Part shown: one piece after another, positions 47,101-60,200 of the stretch | Numbering within the stretch: position 1 is the stretch's first letter | Layout: the number at the start of each line of letters is the position of its first letter | Translations under genes and position numbers: made by a program | The notes under the pieces: generated by a model | Told to the model about the DNA's origin: nothing | Seen by the model: only the letters and a program-made list of their open reading frames with translations | Database searches by the model: none | NCBI RefSeq assembly: GCF_037975245.1 | Contig: NC_092562.1 | Coordinates: 4,332,001 to 4,396,000, forward strand | Origin: Apostichopus japonicus | Taxonomy: Eukaryota; Echinodermata; Holothuroidea; Aspidochirotida; Stichopodidae | Direction: 5' to 3' | DNA: 64,000 bases

Positions 47101-50100
47101 ACGAGTGATATGCAGCATGACATGGGAAACCTGACAGTAAAGAGTGGTGTTACTGTAATAGCATTGGAAAATTTGTCCCAGTTTGGCTGCTTGTTCTGGC
47201 ATTTCTTTCACGCGGTGTATACAACTACTGTAGATGCAATTCTTCAAATATGAAAAATTTATTTTCTCTACATTATTTAAATTAAGTCAGTACAGTTTCC
47301 TACCCCAAATAAGGTAACTAATTTCTCAATATTGCAAGTAGGCAATGGCCCAGGCTTTGAAGATTGGAGTTGGGCCAATCATTAAAGTAGCGAATGTACA
47401 ATTACACTGGTAATGTTATGATACATTCCCTACTTATCTGTTCCTTTTACTTTCTGTAAAAATGATTTTTGTACGTCTCAGAATTATTTATGGCTTGTAG
47501 TCTACAAAATAGAGGCTCAAAGTGAATAAGGTGGAATAAACAAGGAGTCAACTTGCACAAAGGGTGAAACAATGTCCTAAGCATTCTGATATTCAAACTT
47601 TCTGCCTCAACTCAAACAAGCTGTCTGCAGCAGTGACGTACGTACGCTGTCACTAGATGGGATATAGAGTTGCCATGGGCACCAGGTTAGACTTACTGAA
47701 GAGATGTTGACTAGCTCTCACACAGTCTAATACCGTATGCATGTACAAGTCGGGCTGGTCCTCACAAATATTAGCTGCTTCTAGGTTGATTGCATTCTCG
47801 ATGACAGGATTTGAAAGCAGAAACTATCGATGTAAAACGAAGAAAGTCACAAGTATTAAAGTAGATACAAAATAGATGCCCAAAAAAAAACTTCTGGTCT
47901 TATGTTTGTTATCTCAGAAATGTATTTCTTGTTGACTAGATGCAGACAGAGCAGTATCACATGATGCTATATTTCAGCTTTAATATGTAGGGTACAGTTG
48001 GTTGAACTGAAAACACAGTCATCATACAACTTTATAGGCCTGCCTCACATTGTTAGGGGGAAATGAGGGGATGATAAAAAGGGGGGAATGAGGGAGGGGG
48101 GGGGGAGATGGGACAACTCCCTGGAAGCCTTTGATCACCCTTCTATTGAATCAATGATTTAAAATTAAGGTAACAGCTGGTACTGTTACTGGATAATGTG
48201 AATGCTAACAAAATGAATTTCAATCATTGGCTATCATTGTGTAGCATGGTTGTATATATACTCAAATCACACATGTTTGGGGGGGAATCTTATAAACATC
48301 TCAACAATGTGGTGAACAGTCTCTGTTGTTGCCATGTGAAAAAAATTGACAAACTGTACTGTGCTAAACTAAGTTATATCTTGACTTCAAAGCTGTCATT
48401 TAATCAAAATACATCTGTAACTTCTGTATATGGTTAGTTCTTTCTTGCAAATTGTACAATCTATCTAAATGTTCCTGACTTTCCACTTTCAGAATAGGAC
48501 ACTCCTGCACCTTCCCACCCCTCCCTAAAAAAAATAGCTAATTGCCTTGCTGTAATGGGATGTGTTTACAAGTTTACAATTTTCAAGGAAGTCACAGAGA
48601 AATATTGGAGAATCGAACCTGAAGGGAGAGCAGAATATAGTGAAGGCTGTAGGAATCCCTCCATATGTTGACATCATCCAGAAAGTCCACACAAGGACGA
48701 CCGGTCTTCATGTCAACTACAAACAAAAGGCATTATTTATCTCAAGTTACAAGTTTCAATGTAGCACATAAACAAATGGTCCATCAGGCTTTGTCCCTGA
48801 CATTACAAGTTTTGACACACCTCTCAGTGTACAGCCTCACCATTTGACTCGAGAAGGTTCAACTCACTGACGCACAAGGATACATCAAGGGTGAGACAAG
48901 CATTCATACATAACTTGAACAATAATCAGCAATAATTTAATTGTAATTAAACGGTATTGGCTAAACTGTTTCGGGGATTAATTATAATTAGCAAAAGGAA
49001 AACAGTGAGAATTCTGGGACAGAAAATGAGGAGAACCTACGATAGATGTCAAGATAAACTGGTGAAGACTTACTATTTGGGTGAAATGGAATTGTGTGGA
49101 AGTGGACATCTGGCGGTTCATCATTGTAATTTTCGGGAAACTTTAGACTAACAACAAAGACTCCTCCTGAGAGAAAAACATAAAGTAGAGCTCTTTCTTA
49201 ATACAGTAAATGAAAAAATTACCTTCCTACATGGACATACCTTCCTTCCTCCCCGAACCAACCCCCCCCCCCCCACCCATTCCTCCCAACACATTCACAC
49301 AGTGGCGTAGGAAGGTACTTTTGAGTGGGGGGGCTGAAGACTGATGGCCGGCCTGGGGGAGGGGTGTAAGGGGAGGGGGTGTCCATTTTTTGCATTTCCA
49401 GGTGGCCTCAGATGTAATTTGGTGCAATATAGCACACTTCAACACCCACTCCATTTTGTAAATAATTTTGCATTTTCACCTGGCCTTAGATGCAATTTGG
49501 TGCTCCAAATGAGATTTTTTTCTGCCCCCCCCCAAAAAAGGGGGGCTTTCTGACATGCGAAGCAGGGGCCGGAATGATACTTCCGCCCCCCATATTTTTC
49601 ACTGGGGGATGGCACCCCCCCAGCCCCCCTGGTTCCTAAGCCCTTGCATTCACACAAAATCTAGCATTAATGCATCATAACACTCTTGTGCTGCTCTGGC
49701 TGAAGTATAAATTTAATGCATGTTTCAACTTTGAAGATACAGTGCCAGTTTTATACAGTAATAGCAGCATTTCATGCAGCTTTATATCGTTCCCAATGGC
49801 TGTATATATATGCTGGTAACAAACATTTAGACTCTCTATCCTTACCTTCCCAAAGCGTATCTTTCAGCCCTTGAATTGTAGCAGTCCATTCAAAGAAGTT
49901 TTCTTCATTAAGAGGATGAGCTTCAATACCCTGAAATGGAGATGGCAACACATCCAACAAATATTGGTGTTATAACAAGTAGGGCCTAGAAATCATTCTA
50001 CTTCCTTATCCAGTTAAACTATCAAACACATTCACCCCCCCCCCCCACACCACCTCACGCAACCTCAAACAACTAATTCCATAAATTTGACATATTTACT

Positions 50101-50692
50101 ATTGTTTATTTATAGCTGACTGATCTCATCTTTTCTCTTTGCAAGGTACGGCCAAGTCAATGGTTACTCCCACGGTGTGCACCACAGCCATACACAGCTA
50201 CATTCAACTGAGATACAACACCACCCAAGTGCCCACCACTTTACAATTACCAGATGTTTTGATAACTACAAAGTTGAGCTGTGTACTTATTTCTGTCTTA
50301 CTTCTGCTTCCCCTTTAATTTCCTTCCCTGCAAAAACTTTTTTTTTTTTTTTTCCTTTTGGTTTATGATGCACATGACATTATATACAGTATCAAAAATA
50401 ACACGGCTGCTAGTTTCAATACTTAGTTTATTATTATAAACACAACATATATATATATGAAATATCCAGAGAAACTTAACCTGGGTCTGGTAAACTTATC
50501 AAAAACAAGATATTATGTTTAATTTTAAAGGTGGAGTGATTAAATCCAGCTGATGATGATGATAACCTGTAATCATACCTACCAAATGAACATTAAATCT
50601 GAAACAGACATCTTGATACAACTTACCCAGGCAGGGTGTCTTTGAAGGAGGACATAATCCCGCTCAAGAAACATGTATGCCCTTGAATGCAT
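44178..50692 (-). CDS. UBE2U: Ubiquitin-conjugating enzyme E2 U
   Basis: Ten coding exons: 50627-50692, 49846-49930, 49074-49166, 48619-48716, 47697-47823, 46777-46947, 45826-45922, 45034-45149, 44925-44981 and 44178-44290. Together they make 1023 nt (340 residues) with every phase matching. The first Met gives MHSRAYMFLERDYVLL, collinear with vertebrate UBE2U; a later in-frame Met lies six codons on. Residues 1-150 form the UBC fold, with HPN at 79-81 and the catalytic Cys at 90 (TGRPC then VDFLDD). The following LSNPVIENAINLEAA helix and a long C-terminal extension ending DVEDLVAWTNELDEDD match the family. It should carry ubiquitin as a thioester in the cytoplasm or nucleus for transfer with an E3. 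Exon 44925-44981 (57 nt, symmetric phase) uses the second of two overlapping AG acceptors and may be a cassette. PLAA lies 2.6 kb upstream in the same orientation. Confidence 0.92.
44725..44920. repeat. C-rich tracts in UBE2U last intron
   Basis: Runs of 7-11 C at about 44731-44740 and 44874-44900 within CCTACC/CCCCG-rich sequence. On the minus (transcribed) strand these become G runs close to the 44925 splice donor, which could affect splicing of the small exon. Confidence 0.6.
45360..45550. repeat. Imperfect ~85-bp duplication in UBE2U intron
   Basis: Two blocks share (T)CGG(T)GAAAAACAGAGTTTTT-type sequence (about 45385-45410 and 45455-45482). AACAGAGTTATTTGATA and TTTAAAAACAGAG lie between and around them. 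Non-coding; the plus-strand frame over it is incidental. Confidence 0.5.
46246..46560. repeat. Three-unit tandem repeat in UBE2U intron 6
   Basis: Units start ACCACCCTAAAG at 46246, 46372 and 46449 and share AGTATGAA, GTTCCAAAGCATAATC and ACAGGATATTAATAC. Lengths are about 126, 77 and 115 bp. It lies between exons 46777-46947 and 45826-45922. Confidence 0.8.
49300..49646. mobile_element. hAT-type MITE (347 bp) in UBE2U intron 2
   Basis: The ends are CAGTGGCGTAGGAAGG and, inverted, CAAGGGCTTAGGAACC (12 of 16 match). They are flanked by a perfect 8-bp direct repeat CATTCACA (49292-49299 and 49647-49654). Eight-bp target duplications and CA(G/A)-starting termini fit the hAT superfamily. The body is G-rich/C-rich with no transposase. 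Confidence 0.8.
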
Positions 50693-53286
50693 TCTGGCAG
50701 ACTTAATTTGGAATTTTGAAGAACATTGCACATCAATAATTTATGTAGATTTAAGGATCGAGACCAGCTCTGTATGTTACATTAGTCTGCAGTTACTGGA
50801 GAAGAAAGATAAATACAAAAAACATGATCATCTAGTCTGTAATTTGAACAGAATCAGTATCACATTATTTTTTGGATGCACATTATACTATTACCATGAA
50901 GTGAATCAATACTTTACTCTTGACTTGGGGGAGTTGGGGTCTCTTTACTTTATACTCAGCTTCCTATCCTAAAACTGAAAGTACAAACTTTGCACTTTTT
51001 TTTATTTATAACAAGTGCGGTATCCAAGTCAGTCTTAAGTTTTGACGGTCGAAGATCAAGGCCTATAACACACGCAGAACCAAACTTATTAAGAATAAGC
51101 GAGGCCTAGCCTATTAGCCTATTAGTTACAATGAACATCATGAGGTATTTCGCGTAAAGGGTACCAATACAAGTATGAGCATCAAACATTGTAACTGTAA
51201 CTCAAATAGCAAAGGCTATACTTTGAATACGAAGAGGGAATCCTATAATTATAATTAAGCAATTTACACTGAAAGTAAAAATTATCTGCTAAGGGGGTTA
51301 ATAATTCTATTATCGACATTACTATGTTGAACTATAAGTGTATACTGACAAATATTTCACAAACCATGTAGGCCCACCAGTTGTTCTTGTTTTGTTTACG
51401 TTGGAGTCCGCGCAGCAACCGAAGGCGTACCAATGTGTTATAAAACCTATAAGTCCAATACGAATGGCTCATTTGGAAAGCGTGTGTGTATGGTGGGCGC
51501 ATGTTATCCGAATTCCACCAAACATTCTGCAAAGGCGCAGTAGTGCTAAATATTGCAATAGGAGATGTGACGGAAGAGATTTCGTTCCGGAGGTGAACAA
51601 ACATAGACGGGCAGTGCAACATGTGTATTGATTTGAGGGAGCAAACCCCAAAGCTTTCCAACAGAACGGATCATCAATGTACTATTCAAATTCCAGTATT
51701 TGAATACTTTTCAACGAATGCGGACATTTTAGTTACCCATTGCTCTTTCTTTTTTCTTACATTTCCAACAAAAGGGGACTTCTTGAATAACAAGAGTACA
51801 TATGTTGGTTACAAAAATGGAAAAGGCTACTTTTTATTACCAGAAAGGTGCACTTGCAATATTTTGTAATTTAGGGAAAGGGACACTTCTGAGGTTGTGG
51901 TCACACAAGTGTGCATTAGAATCATCAAAGGTGTACCCCCAGTATCACTTTCTGAAGTAAGGAGGTGACGTTATCCTGTCCATATATGATTCCAGTACAG
52001 CCCTGGCAAACTAAGTTGCATGGAAACTCATGACTAACCACAAATATTCAATTCCAAATATAAAGTTGAGCCAAGAACAAAATTTTAAAAAAAAGTTGTA
52101 ACAAGCTACAAACAATGTTTCTAAGTGAATTTATTTGTTTGCCTTCTGCTTAGTCTCTCTGACAATAGTTCAAGTGAAAATTGCAAACATCAAATTTATC
52201 CTTCTAAAGGATGAAATTTTCGATTAAATTATGTTACAATAAATGGATTAATAAACAAAAAACAACCCCCCCAAAACCCCCTCTCAAGTGCCGAAATTAA
52301 GAAATGAAAACTACCACAACACCATCTCACAGGATCCAACAGCACCAAGATATCTAGAAGTCCAGTCCTATGAGAATAGGAGTTATAAGAAAGAAGTATA
52401 TTCTTTGATAATCTCATCTGACATTTATCATGGAATTGCAGAAGTGCAGGAATATAAACCACCATTGATACTCATTTCGCTATAGCTCTACTATTTACTA
52501 CTGTCTTATGATTGGTTGGCAGTAACAGAATCAGTCCTTTGTCTTCAAGTTTCTCATGAAAGAGGTTGTCGCCTTTCAGTATTGTTGATTACTTCAAACA
52601 CATAATAGCACTGTAATGACAGCAGGAATAATATTCCAATTCCTTTAGCAGTAAATTTTTCCATCCATTTTGTAGCTCATTTTCTTGCAAACTTAAGAGG
52701 TCTTATGAATTTAATTGCTTCGACTATGTATGCCCTCAATTGTGTAGCAAATAACCACCCCTGGTGTAGAATTTTGATATGCTAAATATTAGAGACAAAA
52801 GCAAGGACATTAATTGTTGAACTTAGTAACCGTCACATCAACTTCTAATATTGTGACTTAAAATAATAAATAAATAAATAATCCAAACTTTGTCATGAAT
52901 TTTTAAAGGGTAAATCAAAAGGGTATATCAGGGTTTCATTTTCCTGTCCTAAATCACCATCCCCCTTGCCATGCTCCTCACTAGTACATCAATGTATATC
53001 CATTGGTCACTAAACAACATAAAATATGAAGGTATCAAGTCATGTATTAACTGAGATGACTTTATCGATAACTACGAGTGGAGAGAACATCAACACTCTG
53101 CACACATACACACAAACGTTCAGAGACGCTGATCCTAAGATGGTCACTAAACAACATAAAATATGAAGGTATCAAGTCATGTATTAACTGAGATGACTTT
53201 ATCGATAGCTACGAGTGGAGAGAACATCAACACTCTGCACACATACACACAAACGTTCAGAGACGCCGATCCTAAGATGTCGCTCA
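50693..53286. other. Intergenic region between UBE2U 5' end and PLAA 3' end
   Basis: This should hold the UBE2U promoter and 5' UTR and the PLAA 3' UTR. A modestly CpG-richer patch lies at about 51400-51600 (GTCCGCGCAGCAACCGAAGGCG-like). Overlapping open frames there on both strands (51332-51661) look like no known protein. A poly-T stretch at 50338-50355 lies just inside UBE2U. No RNA gene is seen. Confidence 0.5.
53005..53276. repeat. 137-bp tandem duplication just past the PLAA stop codon
   Basis: Units 53005-53141 and 53142-53276 begin GGTCACTAAACAACATAAA. They are nearly identical, with only about two or three differences visible (for example CGATAACTACG against CGATAGCTACG and GACGCTGAT against GACGCCGAT). 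They lie within 11 bp of the PLAA stop (53287), so both units would be in its 3' UTR. Confidence 0.95.
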
Positions 53287-56200
53287 TCATAAAATTTTCT
53301 GCAGGCAAACAGCGCACTCTCCTACTTTGGCAGGGTCCGTTATACTTTCGTATCCTTTCAAAATCGGCTTTAAGTCTAACGATCGCACGATTGCTAGTGC
53401 GTTGTCGTCGGAACTGAGGGTTCCTATGGCAACCATTAAACGAAATACAGCCTCCACTTCTTTCTCGTCCTGTAATAACAATGCCGCTGACGACATGCAC
53501 TGGGCGCGGCTCTCAACGTCCCCCGATCTGGACAGTTTAGCCGCAAAGTTTAGGAGTAGGGTCGAGAGAGCGATACGTGTTCCTTTGTGAGATGAGGCTT
53601 TGAAATCGAGAACAGACTGAACCAGCCGTTCTCGATGCTGTTCCAGTAATGAAAGACCGTCAGGCTGACTAAATGCGTTACATAGCGTCCTGAGCGCGAG
53701 CATCTGATTGGTTCCTGGGTTAGCTTGACTTCCTAGCTTTAAGAGATGACTGATAAACTGGTCACCATCCTTGCTGTTGCATAGATGCTGGTTCACTACT
53801 GGGTGGCGGATAGCTAACCGTAAAACGTCAAGACCTGGGAACACTTTATCTGTGTGTAAGGAGAGGAAGGAATGTTTGTCAATGGCATCGCTCTTATCCC
53901 AATATATCTGTGCATGCAGTAGGAGGAGTAACAAACTGATTTCACAGAAAATAACATCTCTGGGGAGTTAACCCTCAGAAGATGGTTGGTGGAGTTGTCA
54001 TGACAACAGTTATTCACCTTTTCTCATCTCTAAAATTCTAAAGAGCAATAGTAGTTTTGGAGAATCATCAATTTACCAAAATCAAACACAGACATTAACA
54101 ATCAACTTTGTCTGGGAGTGGCCTCATAAATTGTACTCCACAAGTACAATTGGCACTTAACATGTTCTAATAGTTCAGGAAATAAAGATCTTTTACATCT
54201 CTAGGTAATGAACAATTCACTTTTGATAAATTAAATCCTTACCATGAGGCCATTGTAATAGCTTCCATAGTGTCCCTAGTTGATGAGCTGTGGGAGGATC
54301 TCCACTGGGATCGGCTACCCTTTCTATAAAACTTTCCAGAGTTGACATTTCCTCCTGGGAGAGCTGTTCTGATTCTGTCACTTGCGTGTTAAATTCCTGA
54401 ATCTTGCCTGGCAAACGGAAAACCGAAATATTTTACTTGATGCCGAGACTGGACAAAAATGTGCAGATGCAAAGTAGGATCTAATTTCAAAACGGACTCT
54501 TTAAGAGTGGACTGGTACACTCGAGATGGTGGGTCAATTCGAGAGTTTGTGAAAGTCATCACAGCAATCTGCAAGTTTCATTGGCATGCAATTTTTGTCT
54601 CCCCTCCCTCCTACCCAGGGTCAACTTTCATTTAGCCTGAAGCTTATTCATGTGTATAATACAAGCACAATTATCAACAAAAGATGGTGACCCAATGCTG
54701 ACATCCAACCAGCCCCCCCCCACCCCACCCTGCTCCACCCCCTCAATCTGCTTATATTCCCAATCCTTTGGCCTGAGAACACAAACACAACACTACAGAA
54801 TATCTTACGAGATGGAAACAGAATTTAATTTTCAACTTACCGAGGACAGCATTCGCTTTAATGGAGTCAAAGGTCACAAAATCTGTCTGAGGAAAGTACT
54901 GGTTGGCTCTAGATGCACCATTACTCAACTGTTGAGAGTGATTCATGGGCGGAGGTTGGGTGGCACCACCTGGGACATATCTAGACCCCCCTGTGAATGG
55001 GTCAGCGACATTCTGTGGTTCCACTGCCGCTCTTCCAACGGCTGGCAGTGATTGGTCAACTTGACCCCCTGGGATGTATCGAGTGCCTCCTGCATTACAG
55101 TTAAGAGAAAGTGCAATAAGGAAGATGAAACCTTGTAGACTAAAAGTCAAACTCAGAATTGGTTATCTGAGCAGTAGTATGCCTGACTTTAGTGAACAAC
55201 CATGCAATGCACAACATTCTAAACTAAGAATTATTACACAGTAATTTCAACAAAGTTCTTGGAATTGCTTGTTTTCTTGACCGTCTGAAAGAGAGACACA
55301 CCCTTTCCTTAAAAAATACTATAACAACAGCACAGTTTGTGTCTTTTGTATGAGATCTTGGTCAAAATTGCATCCAAACATATCCCTTTCAGTGATATGA
55401 GTATGTGGTGCACAGTAAGAAGGAAGTATTAGTGCAGTGAAGGGACAGTTAAGTAAATGAGGAGTAAGGGAGTAGGTATGGTACAGTATTGAAGTAATAA
55501 GTACAGCATGTTGTATGGTAGACGATAGTGCTACAGCAGTGAGGGCACAGGTTAGTGAGGAGTAAGGGAGTAGGTATGGTACAGTGTTGAAATAACAAAT
55601 ACAGCATGTTGTATGGTAGACAATAGTGCTATAGCAGTGAGGGCACAGGTTAGTGAGGTGGAAGGAAGTAGGCATGGTACAGTGTTGAAATAATAAGTAC
55701 AGCATGTTGTATGGTAGACGATAGTGCTACAGCAGTGAGGGCACAGGTTAATGAGGAGTAAGGGAGAAGGTATGGCACAGTGTTGATATAACAAGTACAG
55801 CATGTTGAATGGTAGACGATAGTGTTATTGCAGTGAGGGCACAGGTTAATGAGGAGTAAGGGAGTAGGTATGGTACAGTGTTGAAATAACAAGTACAGCA
55901 TGTTGTATGGTAGACGATAGTGCTACAGCAGTGAGCAGGGGCGGATCCAGGGGGGGTCCAGGGGGTCCGGACCCCCCTGCTCTTGGCCAAAAAAAAAAAG
56001 AGAAAAAAAAAAAGAGAAAAAAAAGAGAGAGAAAAAAAATAATTAAATTAAACGCCAATTTTAAACATGTAGGACGTCAGAAGGGCGGTTATCCTTACAA
56101 GTCAGCCAGGTGTGTCTTTTCCGTCAAATGAACTATATTGTGCACACGTGCTACACGTGCAAAAAATGCCTAAAAATCTCAATTTTCAGACCGAAAAGTT

Positions 56201-57198
56201 TCAAAATTGAGGTGGTGTTCAAATTGTTTTGGGCGGTGAGGTGGCAGAGCGGTAGGCTGCATAGGATGCGCCGACGAATTCTTCATGAGAGATCGTTTTC
56301 TGCGGTGAGAAGGCATAAAACTGTTCTCCAATCAACAATGGGCAAAGGAACATCTCACAGCTCTTGTTCTCATGAATATGTATTATATAACACTCCTATC
56401 GACACTGACGAAGTGGTCCGAAAGTTCATTGAGAAACATCCACAGCGTTTGTTCTCTCCAATCTACCATGAATAGATCATCAATAACACTAGCTAACTCG
56501 TACTGATGCAGATACATTTCGAGTGAGTTTTTGTAGGTGCTTTGAATGGCTAAATTGAAGGGGGTTCCCTGTTGTACTTAAATATCCAAGAATTTCACAA
56601 TGGATAGAGGGAAACCCACTCCCCTTAGACCCTAAGATCACTGGAGGCCAAACCCCTCACCCTTCCAGAATCCTGGATCCGGCCCTGAATCAAACAGTGG
56701 TGACTGAACGGGAGGGGGATTGGTGGCTAAAGGCATTATGATTTTTGAATCATCTCAACTCATCTGATATGTATTACCATATTTCATAGATTGTTTTTTT
56801 CTCATCAATTGAGAAATTGCAGACATGAGATCCATATTTTCAGGCTAGGTACATGCAGCTTAGAATACTCGGGAAGTGCCGTTTCCGGCCATCTGGGGGG
56901 GTTGTAAAGCCAAAAATTTTCTGGTACGCTCTGCGCCAACCGATGGTGGCGCTCAGCTTAGATAGTCTTTTGATCAGGCGTGGCTGGACCAGTCAGACCC
57001 CCCCTGTCAAAAATCCTGCATCCGCCCCTGGTGAGGGCACAGGTTAGTGAGGAGTAAGGGAGTGGAATGGTACAGTGTTGAAGTAACAAGTACAACATGT
57101 ATTATAAAGTAGAAGATAGTGCTATAGCAGTTAGGGGACAGGTAAGTGAACAGTGATGCAAGAAAAAACAGCAAAATGAAATACCTCATCAAATTGTT

Positions 57199-57247
<49 letters not shown>

Positions 57248-60200
57248 TGTATAATTGATAAACCATTACCTGTAAATGGGTCATGGAAACCAGGAGTTGC
57301 TGCCTGTAGTGTCACACCTTTGGTATTTTTGATGATGAAATTTGCAACTTCTTCCAAGTAATATTGACTGAGGTCGTTTCTATGGATAAACTTCTGCGCT
57401 TCCATCCAGGGGTCGTCCGTGAGGTTAAACGGTAACTTCAACGGCCTGGCTCCATCCTCGATGTCCACATCAAACACATGGTCGTATTCCTGTGGAAGAT
57501 TAACCAAAAGAGTTTGACAAAGCTTGAATACATGATATGAAAAACATCAAACATTAAAAACAATTTAGAGAGATAGTTAAGTCTTCATGAGAAAAAAATT
57601 ATTTCCATATTTTTTCATAAGTAGTTATAACACTGGGATTCACTCCTCTCGCAGACTTCATTGACTGAAAGTCCTCACTAGGATAGTATGCTTTTCATAT
57701 CAAAGTTACTTCTTAAACCCATAAAGTGCTGCTCCCTTCCCACACCCCCTCTTGTCATGCAATTGTCAGTGCATGCATCTTCCTGTTAATTTCAAACAAA
57801 ATTTTTTACTGGTATCAAAAGGAAACAGAAGAAAGTAATTACCTTGCCCTCATACATAACCTTGCTGGTACTTGGGGTCACGTCGTCTCCTTCCCCTCCA
57901 ACCACGTCACCGATCTTGGTCCACTTATCCTCCGCGACACTCCAACTGTATGCTTCAACCTTGTTACCGGCACGGATCAACTTTGTCTGCCCATCTTTAG
58001 ACCCTGTTCGATATTAAAAAAAAAGTATAATTAATGGCAATTTAATGCATATTTATCTTATATTTATCCTGAGACATTTACACAAATACATCATGTACTG
58101 GGTTGAGTTGGTAGGATGCCACCAAGCAGATGTCTTAAACTTGAGATGATAGATGAAAAGATAGAAGAAATCATCTGGCATCATCGCATGGCACACTGCA
58201 ATATAACAAAATGGTCACACTGCTATACAACAAAATGGTCGCACTGCTATATAACAAAAAGGTCACATTGCCAGGTACAACCAAACTATCACATTGCTAT
58301 ACTAACACAACAATACTCTACACAAGATTTTAGTACTCCCAGTGTTTTTGGATACAGTACATACAATACCCACAAAAGTGCTAAGCCAGGATTGTAAATA
58401 AGCCTGTATTCTAAGCATGTCTGCTTGAACTCATACCAGCCTTCATGGATTTGTACTCCAGCATTTTGGAATTCTAGTAATGGCTCTATTGCAAGACTAT
58501 TACTCATACTTGTGCTACAGTAATAGAGCCTTGTACTCTTACTCTTACCCTAGAGAAATTCTACTTGGACTCACACCAAGAAAAATCCTACTTGCTCTCA
58601 TACTCATACTGTTATACCTGTACTACAGTTCTCGTCTGTTTTATTCGATATTTAAGAACTATGTTATTCCCTGCTAGAAAGTAAACCATGCATGTTCACA
58701 AACCGAAAGTGCTCCTTCAGTCATACTATCTAGCAGGGTCTTACTACATCCTACGTTTAGGAAATCTAATTAACATCAAAGCAGTGTCTTGCTACATGGC
58801 AAAGTCTATGAAAATTAGAGTTATTTGACTGCCAAGTGTAGACTTGACACTTTTAAATTTGCATAATTGTAAACTACGAATTTTCATGACCTTTTCTCTG
58901 CAAGTGAATAGGGAACCTGCACCTGGCAGGTGGTTGCTTAGGCAACCAGTGCAATACACCGTCCTAGTAAAAAACAATATACACAACAAAACTTCTGATG
59001 TTTAAGTATTTGATAACTGCCTGTTCTGCATATCTCTGAGCAGGTAGTATAATTTGTCTCAAAAGAAGAAGGCAAGGGGATGGGGAGAGAGGGAAGGAGA
59101 AGGAGAGCAAAAATGATAGAAAGTGAGAAGAAAATTTATCAATGTTAAGAGAAAACAGCCTGAGTATTGTAACAGAACAAACAAATGTATAAACTATGGT
59201 TAAGTACCTGCACACCTCAAAAGCTGAAGTTGACACACAATGTCAACATCAATTTCCGTTCTTTCACAAACATTCTATATATATATTTTTTTACATACCG
59301 TTCAATTTTTACAAACTGTTCTTTTTTCAAAAATTCACAGAAGAATGTTTATTTTCCCTTTCATTACTCCATGTGGTGTCAGTTATTGTTACAGCTTGTA
59401 AAAGACTACGGTGGCCTTGAGAGGACCACCACGAGATCGTTGAAAGAGGCGGTAGAAACGTAAAATCTCTATACTCCAGCAGTCTGTTGCCTCTGACAAG
59501 GTTACTGTCCCTTCAAACTGTGTTTTTCGTTAATGAAGTGTACTTTACCCAAGTAACAAAAAACTACAAACTGTAGAGTATTATTAAAGTCAAACCTGGT
59601 TTTCGAAGATCTGAAGAATCTGGGAGGTCCTCCATTTTGATGTCTCCAAATGCTTGGGTCTTCGCTGGCATCGCAAAAGAGGATAACTGCCTCTCGAACA
59701 TGGCTTGGGTATCAGGATCAGCAATTCGTTCGGGATCTGTGGTAAACACTCTGGCTACACCGTCACTGTATCGGTAAATCACACAAGGAAGTCACTTCAG
59801 AGTTCAGACAGACAAATGGTTGTTTCTACCCTAAAATGCAGATATCTGTGTATCCCATACCACTAAATATACCAGAAAGCCAGTGGGCTTTTTGTGATTC
59901 CTTGCCAATTAAGATTATAATCCCAAGCTTTTGTCATTGTTGATTAAATTGATCAGCAAGGTTCTTTCACTGACTGTGGACCTACCTACTGAATATGTTA
60001 ACTAACCATGTTTACAAGCTATTTTAGCAAAAATCAACTCAAGCCCTGACCCCTAATAAATTTTGCATAATATCACATTGAACATACATTATCATGTACC
60101 CGCTATCTACCAACACCTTCACACAAAGTATGATTCAATTCTGAAAATGGTTACAGTTGACCCAATTTCTTGATATACAATACATTTGTGAGCACATCAT

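Noticed and set aside
51332-51661. Overlapping frames on both strands upstream of UBE2U
   Set aside because: No recognisable domain and no splice context. The slightly CpG-rich composition suits a promoter region better.
56225-56300. tRNA-like A box (TGGCAGAGCGG) inside the hAT-like element
   Set aside because: No B box follows at the proper distance and no cloverleaf can be drawn.
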